Of a stretch of DNA of 64,000 nt, positions 1 to 8,026 are shown piece by piece (position 1 is the first letter of the stretch; each line of letters opens with the position of its first letter). The position numbers and the translations under genes were made by a program. The notes under the pieces were generated by a model. It had not been told where the DNA came from, made no database searches, and saw only the letters and a program-made list of their open reading frames with translations. Source of the stretch: Rhodothermales bacterium (GTDB lineage Bacteria; Bacteroidota; Rhodothermia; Rhodothermales; UBA10348); the NCBI GenBank assembly GCA_024711125.1, contig JANJTM010000038.1:152511-216510 (forward strand), written 5' to 3'.

Positions 1-2
1 TC

Positions 3-1046
3 GTTCGACGCGCGACGGGATCCGCACTCGACGGCGTCCCTCCCCGAACCACCGGTACGGCGGGACTCCACAACGAGGAACTGGAACGGCAGAACGCCCG
101 GCTCGAGCGCGAACGCGAAACGGAACGGGAACGACGTCGGATTCTTTCGGACATGAACGAGATGCTCCTGCTCCAGAAAGAGGAGCAGGAGGCCCGTGCG
201 AGCGATCTCGCCGTGGCGAACGCCGAGCTGGAACGCATGCAACAGCTGACGGCCTGGCAGCAGGAGGCCCTGGCCGAACGGAACGAGGCGCTCGAAAACC
301 AGACGGCCGAGGCGGAACGACTCTCCCGCGAACTGGCGCGCCGCGTCGAGCAACTGAACGTGGCGCTCGCGCAGATCGAGCGGTTGCACCGGGATCACGA
401 GGCGTTTCTCCGGCACGAGCTGCGCAACGCGATCAGCCCGATCCTCGGGTACGTGGCGTTGCTGGAATCGGACGATCCGTCCTCCGAACAATCGACGCGG
501 TGGTTGGCCGGCATCCGCGAGGCGGCCGAAGCCACGGAGCGGCTGCTGAACGAACTGAGGGATCTGCAGGCGATCGAACGCGGCTCGCGCGCGATCGAGC
601 GACAGGCCGTCCCGCTCGATGACCTCGCGCGATCGGCCGTGCGAGCGGTAGACCCACGGGGTACGGTCGAGTTCGACCTGGATCTCGCGACCTGTTCCGC
701 CCTCGGGGACCCGTCGCTCCTGCCGGGAGTCCTCGTGAACCTCGTGCGCAATGCCGTGGAGCACGTCCGCGGCCAGCCGAAGCCCTCGGTACACGTGCAC
801 ACCTCGGTCGAGCACGACCAGGCGATCGTCAGGGTGCGGAACGGTGGTCCCGCGATTCCGAAGGCCCTCCTGCCCCGGTTCTTCGATCGGTTCAACTCGA
901 CGAAGGAGGGCGGAACGGGGCTCGGCACCTCGTACGTGTTCCTCGTCGTGCGGGCGCACGGCGGGGATGTACACGTCGAATCGAGCGATTCGACCGGAAC
1001 CACGGTGACGGTGCGACTTCCGCTCGCGGGGCCGGACGAGCGCTGA
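3..1046 (+). CDS. Sensor histidine kinase, C-terminal part (5' end outside window)
   Basis: The reading frame is open to the left edge, so the gene starts upstream; the first ATG inside the window (153) lies within a coiled coil and is probably not the start. The visible protein has a long Glu/Arg/Leu-rich coiled coil up to about nt 390. A dimerisation/phosphoacceptor helix follows with the H-box HELRN (His codon 414-416), then a GHKL ATPase domain with an N-box (LVNLVRNAVEHV), a degenerate G1 region (VRNGGPAIP) and a G2 loop (GGTGLGTS). It would autophosphorylate on His and pass the phosphate to a response regulator. No partner regulator is visible next to it. The input domain is outside the window, so the signal is unknown. 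It converges with the next gene, with a 9-nt gap. Confidence 0.85.
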   Translation, partial: VRRATGSALDGVPPRTTGTAGLHNEELERQNARLERERETERERRRILSDMNEMLLLQKEEQEARASDLAVANAELERMQQLTAWQQEALAERNEALENQTAEAERLSRELARRVEQLNVALAQIERLHRDHEAFLRHELRNAISPILGYVALLESDDPSSEQSTRWLAGIREAAEATERLLNELRDLQAIERGSRAIERQAVPLDDLARSAVRAVDPRGTVEFDLDLATCSALGDPSLLPGVLVNLVRNAVEHVRGQPKPSVHVHTSVEHDQAIVRVRNGGPAIPKALLPRFFDRFNSTKEGGTGLGTSYVFLVVRAHGGDVHVESSDSTGTTVTVRLPLAGPDER

Positions 1047-1055
1047 GGGAGCCGA

Positions 1056-2522
1056 TCAACGCCGGACGAGCGGCGGGTCGCATCCCAGGTCGATCCGGGA
1101 CGCCGTGTCGTTGTTGGGTATGCAGCTGCCCGATGGTACCCAGTCCGGCTCGTATCGATCGAGCTGGGGGTCCCTCAACGCTTCGGCCACGAACGCGGTC
1201 AGCAGGTCCACTTCGCGATCGGTCAGCCCCAGCGGCACGAACTGCTCAGACAGATGCTGTGCCGGAAGGGAAACCTCGGGGATCGCCCGGTTCTTGTATT
1301 GCACCACGTCGCGAACCGACACGAACGAGGCTCCGTGGCCGAGGAAAACGGCGTCGGCCAGGTTGTAGAGCTGGGGGGTCTTGAAACAGTACGAGTCGTC
1401 CGGGTCGAGCGTGAACGCGGCTCGCCCCAGCGGCTTGGGAAGGTCCCGCGGATCGAAGCGGATATCCGGCCCCGCGAGATCGGCCATTCCGAGCGCGTGG
1501 AAGGTCATCGAGTTGAGCGCCGGCCCCGTATGGCAGGCGTGGCAGTTCGCTTTTCCGAAGAACAGGAGGGCGCCCTCCTTCTGGCGCGCCGTCATCGCTT
1601 CGCGTCGGCCGCGGAGCCAGAGTTGGAACGGTGCCCGGTTGGACAGGAGCGTCCGTTCGTACGCGGCGATCGCGAGCGCGGCATCGATGAGATTGACAGG
1701 ACGGCCCGGGAAGGCCTGTTCCCACAGGCCCGTGTACACCGGTTCGGCCATGAGCGGTCCGGATGCGAAGCTGCCCATGCGATGCACGCCCATGGAGGCG
1801 ATCGACTGCGTCTCCACGCCTTCGAAACCCAGGAAATTCACCTCCTTCGGGGAGCCGGGTGTCCACCGGTGCCGGGTATCGGCATTGACCCCGGTCGCGC
1901 CGAACTGTCCGTTCCAGAGCATGACCTCCTGGTACGCCGAGTTCATGATCGTCGGGGAGCGGATGGGCTGCACGTCCAGTTCGTGGTCGTTGTAGTCGGG
2001 CCTCAGGATGCGTCCCTCTCCGCCACGACCGAACCCGCTGCCGCCCTCGGCGACACCCTGGCGAACGCCGGCCTGGAAACCCGCCCGCGCGTGGTGGCAC
2101 GACGCGCAGCTCCACGTCCCTCCTTCGCCGGGCCGTCGCGGATCGACCGCAAGCCCCGACTCGTGGAAGAGCAGTTTTCCGAGCTCCACCTTGGCCGGCG
2201 TGATCGGATTGCGCGGGTCCTGCGGGATGGCCGCCAGGTCGTCCGATTCCGGCAGGAGGAAGTGTGCGACGTCGCCGTCCGGGGAAGCCGCCCGCAGCGC
2301 CTCCTCGAGGGAGCGATCCAGTTGTGACGTCTCGTCGTGGCTTGCCACTTCGCAGGCCGTCAACGAGACGGCGCATCCGAGCAGGAAGGCCAGTCCGACG
2401 CGGACCGGAGGCGGGGCGGCGGACCGCGGCGTCCGGATTTCGTGCGCGCGTGCGCGCCCGACCAAGGCGGGAAGACGGGTCACGGGAGTGCGGGCCAGGT
2501 TTCGGGGCATCCCTGCGAACAA
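1056..2522 (-). CDS. Di-haem cytochrome c peroxidase/MauG-family lipoprotein
   Basis: Two CXXCH haem-attachment motifs are visible (CASCH near residue 140 and CHACH near residue 328), separated as in the bacterial di-haem cytochrome c peroxidase/MauG family. A hydrophobic stretch followed by a lipobox (LTAC, Cys57) suggests export and lipid anchoring. The N-terminal region before it is long (about 40 residues) and basic, so the true start may be internal: ATG at 2511 or a later non-ATG codon. The family reduces hydrogen peroxide with electrons from small cytochromes, or oxidises other substrates; which one applies here cannot be told from sequence. The gene is divergent from the LysM gene, with a perfect palindrome at 2534-2546 in the spacer. 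Confidence 0.8.
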   Translation of the reverse strand: MFAGMPRNLARTPVTRLPALVGRARAHEIRTPRSAAPPPVRVGLAFLLGCAVSLTACEVASHDETSQLDRSLEEALRAASPDGDVAHFLLPESDDLAAIPQDPRNPITPAKVELGKLLFHESGLAVDPRRPGEGGTWSCASCHHARAGFQAGVRQGVAEGGSGFGRGGEGRILRPDYNDHELDVQPIRSPTIMNSAYQEVMLWNGQFGATGVNADTRHRWTPGSPKEVNFLGFEGVETQSIASMGVHRMGSFASGPLMAEPVYTGLWEQAFPGRPVNLIDAALAIAAYERTLLSNRAPFQLWLRGRREAMTARQKEGALLFFGKANCHACHTGPALNSMTFHALGMADLAGPDIRFDPRDLPKPLGRAAFTLDPDDSYCFKTPQLYNLADAVFLGHGASFVSVRDVVQYKNRAIPEVSLPAQHLSEQFVPLGLTDREVDLLTAFVAEALRDPQLDRYEPDWVPSGSCIPNNDTASRIDLGCDPPLVRR

Positions 2523-2533
2523 TAACGACCGCC

Positions 2534-2546
2534 GCGCATTATGCGC
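2534..2546. repeat. 13-bp perfect palindrome in divergent promoter region
   Basis: GCGCATTATGCGC lies between the divergent peroxidase-like gene and the LysM gene, 12 nt before the peroxidase ORF start. It has the size and placement of a transcription-factor operator, but no factor is identified. Confidence 0.3.
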
Positions 2547-2617
2547 TTCCGGTCCGGCTTCGAACGCCGGATTCCATTCTTCCGTTTCCCGACGACATCA
2601 TCCATCGAGTGCCCGTC

Positions 2618-3241
2618 ATGAAGAAGGTTTCCTCCGGGCGAGGCAGCCACGGAACACGGAAGCGGCACCGCCGCCCGTTCTGGAAGCGCCTGCTCTCCCG
2701 CCGCTCGCAGGAAGACCGCGTAGAGTACGTGAGCCGGCTCCTGGTCATCCCGGTGGCGATCGCGACCGCTGCGCTCCTGTATGGGCTGACGATCGAACCG
2801 ACCGGACGCAAGGACTACGTCGAATCCCTGACGGATCCGCTCCGCTGGTCCTCGTTCCTGCCGGGGACGAACGAATCCTCGGCCACCGGGCGGGACCTTT
2901 CGTCGCGGGCGTCGAACTCCGGTGGTACGGCCGAACTGCCCGTCCCCTCCGCCGCCCCGGCAGTGGCCGATTCGACGGCCGGGCACACGGACTCGACGGC
3001 CGCGACCCGAGACGGCTCCGGGACGTGGGTGCTCGTGCGGGAAGGCCAGACGCTGTACGACATCGCCCGGGAGCAGTACGGCAACGAGACGGCATGGAAG
3101 CGCATCTGGCTGTACAACCTGGAGCGGCTGCCGAACCCCACCAACGTGCGCTACGGTATGGAACTGTACATGCCGCCGCCGGGAGAATTGTCGGCCGAGG
3201 AGACGAGCCGCGTCGACCGCCTGTTGGCCGAGTTGTCCTGA
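2618..3241 (+). CDS. Membrane-anchored LysM-domain protein
   Basis: This is a 207-residue protein starting at ATG 2618; GTG 2609 is an alternative, and the frame is open further upstream without family support. It has a very basic cytoplasmic N-terminus (residues 1-35), one membrane segment (about 38-58), a Ser/Thr/Ala-rich linker, and a C-terminal LysM domain (about 137-187; VREGQTLYDIAREQYGN). The LysM type with a lysine-tryptophan pair before the second helix resembles those that bind peptidoglycan glycan chains. The layout predicts an inner-membrane protein that touches the cell wall. It may tether the wall or present a partner; no catalytic domain is present. Confidence 0.75.
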   Translation: MKKVSSGRGSHGTRKRHRRPFWKRLLSRRSQEDRVEYVSRLLVIPVAIATAALLYGLTIEPTGRKDYVESLTDPLRWSSFLPGTNESSATGRDLSSRASNSGGTAELPVPSAAPAVADSTAGHTDSTAATRDGSGTWVLVREGQTLYDIAREQYGNETAWKRIWLYNLERLPNPTNVRYGMELYMPPPGELSAEETSRVDRLLAELS

Positions 3242-3325
3242 TCTCCGGCAGACCGCCCTCGTCGAGCGCGGGGCGGGCCGCAGGCCGCGTCCGCCGGATC
3301 GGAAAGCGCGACCGTACGCCGGGAT

Positions 3326-5380
3326 TCAGGGCCCGCTGAACCGCGCCCGCACATCGAGGGCCGCCGTCGAGCCGTCTGGGAAGACCCGCAGCGGATTGAT
3401 CTCCAATTCTGCGGCCTGTGCCACGGCGTCTGACCAGGCCGAAACGGCCAACAGGGCCCCCACGAGCGAATCTGCGGGCACCTCCGCCCGACCCCGACGG
3501 GCCTCCAGCCGGCGATGGATCGACGTGCGATCCAGGAGGCGCACGGCGCCGGCCCGGTCCAGGGGCGTGAGGGCGAACGCGACATCGCGTTCCAGTTCCA
3601 CGTCGATACCACCGGTTCCGACCATGACCAGGGGGCCGAACGCCGCGTCCCGCACCATGCCGACGATGCAGTCGAGTCCCGGTCCCGCCATCGCCTGCAC
3701 GAAAAGGCGGCCCTGGGGATCGATCGTGAGCAGGCGACCGGCTTCCCGGCGAAGGGTCTCGGGGTCTTCGATGCCCAGGACGACGCCGCCCACGTCGGAC
3801 TTGTGCACCACGGTCACCGAGTCCAACTTCAGCACGACGGGAAAACCGATCCGTTCGGCCACGGAGGCCGCCTCTTCCACGGTTCCCGCCGAACCCGACG
3901 GGGGTACCGGGATGCCGAGCGCCGAGGCCAGGAGCGAGGCCTCGGAGGGGCGTTGCCATCCGGGCCTGGGCAGCGGAAGTGACGGAAACGATCGTCGCAC
4001 CGGTTCGGGATCCGGTCGTTCGGACGCGAGCCGTGCCTTTCGAAACCACGAAAGGCCGCGCACGGCCTGCTCGGCGTACCGGAATGTCGGAATCCGGGCC
4101 TCGGCCAGGACCTGTCGCGCCAGGACGACCCCATCCGAACCCAGGAGGGCCACGACCACGGGTTTTTCGTGGCCGGCCGCCGCGTCGCGAATCGCTTCGG
4201 CAGCGAGCTCGGCCGGGTACCCCGGCGGAGGCGGGAGCAGTACGGCTACACCGTCCACCGATGCGTCCCGCAGCAGGAGATCGAGCGCCTGCCCATATTG
4301 CGCCGCCGACGCCGAGGCCAGCATGTCCACCGGGTTTGCGAGGCTCGCCTCCGGCGGCAGCATCGCGGCGAGCGCCTCCGCCGTGCCGGCCGCCAACGGT
4401 TCGACGAGCAGTCCGGCCTCCTCGGCGGCGTCGGCGGCCGCGACGCCCGGGCCGCCCGCGTTCGTGAGGATGGCGAGGCGCCGCACGTCCATCCCGGGAT
4501 ACCGGGCGAGGACCCGTGCGGCATCCACGAGGTCTTCGGTGGAACGGGCCCTCAGTACGCCGCCCGCGTCGAAAGCGGCCTCGAACGCCGCATCCAGACC
4601 GGCCAGTGCGCCGGTGTGGGACGATGCGGCGCGGCTTCCGGCGGCCGAACGGCCGGCCTTGAGGGCGACGACAGGCCGGGTGCGCGCGAGGCTGCGGCAG
4701 GCCTGGACGAATCGTCGTCCGTCGGAGACGCGCTCCAGGTAACAACAGACAACCTCGGTCCTCGGGTCTTCGGCCGCCGCCTCGAGCGCGTCGGTTTCGC
4801 CCAGGTCGACCTGGTTTCCGAGCGATACGAGGCGCGATAACCCGAAGCCCCCATCCCGCGCCCACTCGATGACCGACGCGCAGATGGCCCCGGAATGGGA
4901 GACGAACGCGATACGTCCGGGCGGCACGGCCTGCCCGGACAGGAAGGACGTGTCGAGTCCCGTACCGGTGTCGATCAGCCCGACGCAGTTCGGGCCCACC
5001 AGCCGTACCCCGCACCGTGTCGCGACGCCGCGCAGGGCGTGTTCGAGGGCTGCGCCCTCCGGGCCCGTTTCCGAGAAGCCGCCCGAGGCCACGATGACAT
5101 GACGCACCCCGAGGTCCGCAAGGCGCTCGACCGTTTCGGGCACGTCGCGGGCCGGGATCAGCAGCACCGCCAGGTCTGGTGCGCCCTGCACGTCATCCAG
5201 CGAAGCCAGGACCGGTCGGTCGAACAGGGTTCCGCCCTGGGGATTCACGAAATCGACCCGCCCCGTGAATCCGCGCGAAACGAGGTTGCGCGCGAGGGTA
5301 TGGCCCAGTCGACCCGGCGTGCGCGAGGCACCCACCAGCACGACGTGCCGCGACTCGAAGAAACCGTCGATCGGGGTCAC
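3326..5380 (-). CDS. Acetate/acyl-CoA ligase (ADP-forming), fused alpha-beta subunits
   Basis: The 684-residue protein has an N-terminal CoA-binding Rossmann domain (VVLVGASRTPGRLG, residues 13-26), a succinyl-CoA-ligase-like central part with the phospho-histidine motif SSHTGALAG (His255), and a C-terminal ATP-grasp domain. This order is typical of fused ADP-forming acetyl-CoA synthetases, which interconvert acyl-CoA, ADP and phosphate with acid, CoA and ATP. The start chosen is GTG at 5380. It overlaps the stop of the upstream aminotransferase gene as GTGA and begins with the family-like VTPIDGFFESRHVVLVG. Longer in-frame extensions are shadows of the aminotransferase. The coupling suggests a pathway from an amino acid through a 2-oxo acid to an acyl-CoA with ATP yield. 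The acyl specificity is not predictable. Confidence 0.88.
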   Translation of the reverse strand: MTPIDGFFESRHVVLVGASRTPGRLGHTLARNLVSRGFTGRVDFVNPQGGTLFDRPVLASLDDVQGAPDLAVLLIPARDVPETVERLADLGVRHVIVASGGFSETGPEGAALEHALRGVATRCGVRLVGPNCVGLIDTGTGLDTSFLSGQAVPPGRIAFVSHSGAICASVIEWARDGGFGLSRLVSLGNQVDLGETDALEAAAEDPRTEVVCCYLERVSDGRRFVQACRSLARTRPVVALKAGRSAAGSRAASSHTGALAGLDAAFEAAFDAGGVLRARSTEDLVDAARVLARYPGMDVRRLAILTNAGGPGVAAADAAEEAGLLVEPLAAGTAEALAAMLPPEASLANPVDMLASASAAQYGQALDLLLRDASVDGVAVLLPPPPGYPAELAAEAIRDAAAGHEKPVVVALLGSDGVVLARQVLAEARIPTFRYAEQAVRGLSWFRKARLASERPDPEPVRRSFPSLPLPRPGWQRPSEASLLASALGIPVPPSGSAGTVEEAASVAERIGFPVVLKLDSVTVVHKSDVGGVVLGIEDPETLRREAGRLLTIDPQGRLFVQAMAGPGLDCIVGMVRDAAFGPLVMVGTGGIDVELERDVAFALTPLDRAGAVRLLDRTSIHRRLEARRGRAEVPADSLVGALLAVSAWSDAVAQAAELEINPLRVFPDGSTAALDVRARFSGP

Positions 5381-6546
5381 GCGAGGGTCTCCAGGATGCC
5401 GCATGCGCGTTCGACGGTCTCGTCCGGCGCGGCGAACGAAATGCGGAAGTGCCCCGACCGCCCGAACGCCGATCCCGGAACGACGAGCAGGAGCCGCTGC
5501 TTGAGCCGTTCCACGAAGTCGGCCTCGTCGCCCGGGGTCTTCGGAAAGAGGTAGAAAGTGCCGTCCGGACGCACGGTTTCGATACCGGCCCGGTCGAGCG
5601 CCGTGAGCAGGCGGGCGCGCTTGCGCTCGTAATGGGCGATGTCCGGTACGGCGTCCACGGCGCGGGCGATGACATGCTGAAGGAACGCCGGGGCGTTCAC
5701 GAACCCCAGCAACCGGTTGCACATTGCCAGGGCACTGAGAAACAGTTCTGCGTCTTCCGTCTCGAGTCGAGGGTTGACGGCCGCGTACCCGATGCGCTCT
5801 CCGGAGAGTGAAAACGATTTCGACCACGAATAGCAGATGACGCTGTTCGGGTACAGGGTGGCCGGGGAAACGAACGGGACACCGTCGAAGACGACTTCCC
5901 GGTAGGGCTCGTCGCTCAGCAGCAGGATGGGACGCCCGTACCGGGCCGATGCGCGGGTCAGCACCTCGGCCACCTCCCGGAGCGCAGACTCGCCGTAGAC
6001 GCGCCCCGAGGGGTTGTTGGGCGTGTTCAGGAGCACGGCGCGCGTTTTCGGGGTGACGGCCCGCTCGATGGCCCCGGCATCCAGTTCGAAATCGGACCGG
6101 CTGTCGGCGAGGACCATCCGGCCTCCGTGGTTGTCGATATAGAACCCGTACTCGAGGAAGTACGGCTTCACGACGACCACCTCGTCCCCGGGTTCGAGAA
6201 GGGTCTTGAGTACCACGTTGATGGCCCCGGCGGCACCCGTCGTCATGACGACGTGGGAGGCCCCGATGCCGGGCAGGAGGCCTCGGCGATCGAGGTGCTG
6301 CGCGACCCGCTCTCGGGTCTCCGGATACCCGGCATTCGGCATGTAGGCGTGCGGAAGGTCGGCCAGGGCAGCCTCGCGGAACGCCTCGCGAAAGAGCTTC
6401 GGGGGCGGAAAGTCCGGGTTGCCGATCGACAGGTCGGCCACGCGGTCGGCTCCATGCAGCGCCTTGAGCCGAAGACCCTCCTCGAACATGCGTCGGATTG
6501 CCGATCCGCGCGAATGGAACTCCCGGATTTTTGCTGCGACGATCAT
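5377..6546 (-). CDS. PLP-dependent aminotransferase, class I/II
   Basis: This 389-residue fold-type I aminotransferase starts at ATG 6546. It shows the motif NTPNNPSG (174-181), the pyridine-nitrogen Asp in SDEPYRE (Asp212) and the Schiff-base lysine in SWSKSFSLSGERIGY (Lys243). The family moves an amino group from an aspartate-, aromatic- or alanine-type donor to 2-oxoglutarate or a similar acceptor. Its stop overlaps the GTG of the ADP-forming acyl-CoA ligase, so the two are probably translated together. The in-frame extension upstream to 7530 runs antisense to terC and is not credible. Exact substrate is unknown. Confidence 0.88.
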   Translation of the reverse strand: MIVAAKIREFHSRGSAIRRMFEEGLRLKALHGADRVADLSIGNPDFPPPKLFREAFREAALADLPHAYMPNAGYPETRERVAQHLDRRGLLPGIGASHVVMTTGAAGAINVVLKTLLEPGDEVVVVKPYFLEYGFYIDNHGGRMVLADSRSDFELDAGAIERAVTPKTRAVLLNTPNNPSGRVYGESALREVAEVLTRASARYGRPILLLSDEPYREVVFDGVPFVSPATLYPNSVICYSWSKSFSLSGERIGYAAVNPRLETEDAELFLSALAMCNRLLGFVNAPAFLQHVIARAVDAVPDIAHYERKRARLLTALDRAGIETVRPDGTFYLFPKTPGDEADFVERLKQRLLLVVPGSAFGRSGHFRISFAAPDETVERACGILETLA

Positions 6547-6682
6547 CGAAAGGCTTCGCTCGACTGCTGCCGTTAGGTACGACCGCGGGGAATGACGCGG
6601 GGGAATGCCCGGTTCGTTTTGCGTGGAGGCGCGGCGAAAACGGGGAGGCGGACCCTTCTCGCGCGGCACCGTTCCGTCGCCG

Positions 6683-6690
6683 TACCTTCG
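6683..6690 (+). promoter_or_regulatory. Putative -10 element for terC
   Basis: TACCTTCG lies 63 nt before the terC GTG and matches the TAnnTT(T/C)G element seen before several other genes in this window. No clear -35 was found. Confidence 0.4.
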
Positions 6691-6753
6691 CTTTGCAACC
6701 GTGCCACCCCGCACGCCGCCGGCCCGGGATCTACCCCCAATATCCGAACCGAC

Positions 6754-7476
6754 GTGGACTGGATCACCGATCCGCAAGGCTGGATCGCGCTCGTCACGCT
6801 GACGTCTCTCGAGATCGTCCTCGGGATCGACAACATCATCTTCATTTCGATCCTCTCGGCCCGGCTGCCCGCTGCACAGCAGGCCCGTGCGCGCATGCTC
6901 GGTCTGGCGCTCGCGCTTTTCGGTCGCGTCGCGTTGCTGCTGTCCCTTGCGTGGATCATGAAGCTGACGACCCCGCTCTTCACCGTCCTGTACGAGGAGA
7001 TCTCGGGTCGGGATCTCATCCTCGTGGGTGGAGGGCTTTTTCTGCTCGCCAAGAGCACCCACGAGATCCACGTCAGGATCGAAGGCCAGGCCGAGACGCA
7101 TGCGGCCAGGGGGGTAGTGACATTCCGCAGTGTGCTGATCCAGATCCTCCTGCTCGACGTCGTCTTCTCGCTCGATTCGGTCATCACGGCGGTGGGCATG
7201 GTCGACCAGGTTCCGATCATGATCACCGCGATCGTGATCGCCATCCTGTTCATGATGGCCTCGGCTTCGGCCGTGTCCCGGTTCATCGAGGAACATCCGA
7301 CGGTCAAGATCCTGGCCCTGTCGTTCCTGCTGATGGTCGGCGTGGCCCTCATCGCGGAAGGCTTCGATCTGCACATTCCGCGCGGCTACATCTACTTCGC
7401 GATGGCCTTCTCCGTGTTCGTCGAGATGCTGAATCTCAGGATCCGGAACAGGACCCCTGCGAGGTCCACCCGCTGA
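6754..7476 (+). CDS. TerC-family integral membrane protein
   Basis: The 240-residue protein is mostly hydrophobic, with about seven membrane segments. It carries the family signatures LEIVLGIDNIIFIS near the N-terminus and DVVFSLDSVITAVG in the second half, which place paired acidic residues inside the membrane. The start chosen is GTG 6754 (VDWITDPQGW), which matches where TerC-type proteins normally begin; the frame is open further upstream but that part is Arg/Pro-rich and implausible. TerC/Alx/YkoY-type proteins are linked to metal (Mn2+) efflux and to metalating exported proteins; the exact role here is inferred. A hairpin follows the stop. Confidence 0.88.
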   Translation: MDWITDPQGWIALVTLTSLEIVLGIDNIIFISILSARLPAAQQARARMLGLALALFGRVALLLSLAWIMKLTTPLFTVLYEEISGRDLILVGGGLFLLAKSTHEIHVRIEGQAETHAARGVVTFRSVLIQILLLDVVFSLDSVITAVGMVDQVPIMITAIVIAILFMMASASAVSRFIEEHPTVKILALSFLLMVGVALIAEGFDLHIPRGYIYFAMAFSVFVEMLNLRIRNRTPARSTR

Positions 7477-7483
7477 TCGTCGG

Positions 7484-7505
7484 AACCGGTTCCGAGGAAC
7501 CGGTT
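7484..7505 (+). terminator. Hairpin after terC
   Basis: AACCGGTTC and GAACCGGTT form a 9-bp stem with a 4-nt loop, 7 nt after the terC stop, followed by a short T-containing stretch. It may end terC transcription; the U-tract is weak. Confidence 0.45.
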
Positions 7506-7553
7506 TCCGGACCCCTCGTACTTCGGCCAATTTTTTCTTCCTGAACCCTCGTC

Positions 7554-7988
7554 ATGGGCGCTTCGTTCGAGAAGGACGGTTGGGACGGCGGAATCCAGCC
7601 GTCGGTCTCCAAGGACAAGTGGGTGCGTTTTGCCATCCAGAAGATGGAGCGCGGGTATGCGCTGATCCTCAGCGACGAGCGCAAGAGCGCCTGTTTCTTC
7701 ATGGCGGGCAAGGGCTACGAGGGATGCTCGTTCAAGGTGGCCCGCCAGATGATCGTCGACGGAATCCTGGTCGAGTCGGGTTCGCACCCGCTCGGAAAGC
7801 TGTACATCCTGGATCGCGAGGCCCTGGCTCGCCTGTCGCAGCCGGCGCCGAAGACCCCTCTCCACGTGCGCACGAAGTTCCAGGCCGATCCCGAGGTGCG
7901 CGGTTCGCGATCCCGGTCCACCCGGTCTTCCGACGACGATTCCGACGAAACGACGGGAGAGCGGGAAAGCGTCGACGGGTTGGAGTGA
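7554..7988 (+). CDS. Conserved-looking small protein of unknown function
   Basis: This is a 144-residue soluble protein with no signal peptide or membrane segment. The first 100 residues look like a compact alpha/beta or winged-helix-sized domain (KWVRFAIQKMERGYALILSD, then FKVARQMIVDGILVESGS and LGKLYILDREALARLS). The last 40 residues are Ser/Arg/Asp/Glu-rich and probably disordered. Codon usage and GC match the neighbours, and the ORF is not overlapped by a better candidate, so it is probably a real gene. I do not recognise the family. The VARQMIVDGILVE segment resembles a DNA-binding helix pair but that is only a resemblance. Confidence 0.6.
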   Translation: MGASFEKDGWDGGIQPSVSKDKWVRFAIQKMERGYALILSDERKSACFFMAGKGYEGCSFKVARQMIVDGILVESGSHPLGKLYILDREALARLSQPAPKTPLHVRTKFQADPEVRGSRSRSTRSSDDDSDETTGERESVDGLE

Positions 7989-8026
7989 CCGCGTGACGCC
8001 CGGGAGCGGTCCAGCCCGCAGACGGA

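Noticed and set aside
2745..5015. 756-codon minus-strand ORF within the acyl-CoA ligase region
   Set aside because: It is a frame-shadow: Arg/Gly-rich with no domain, overlapping the clear ligase gene in another frame.
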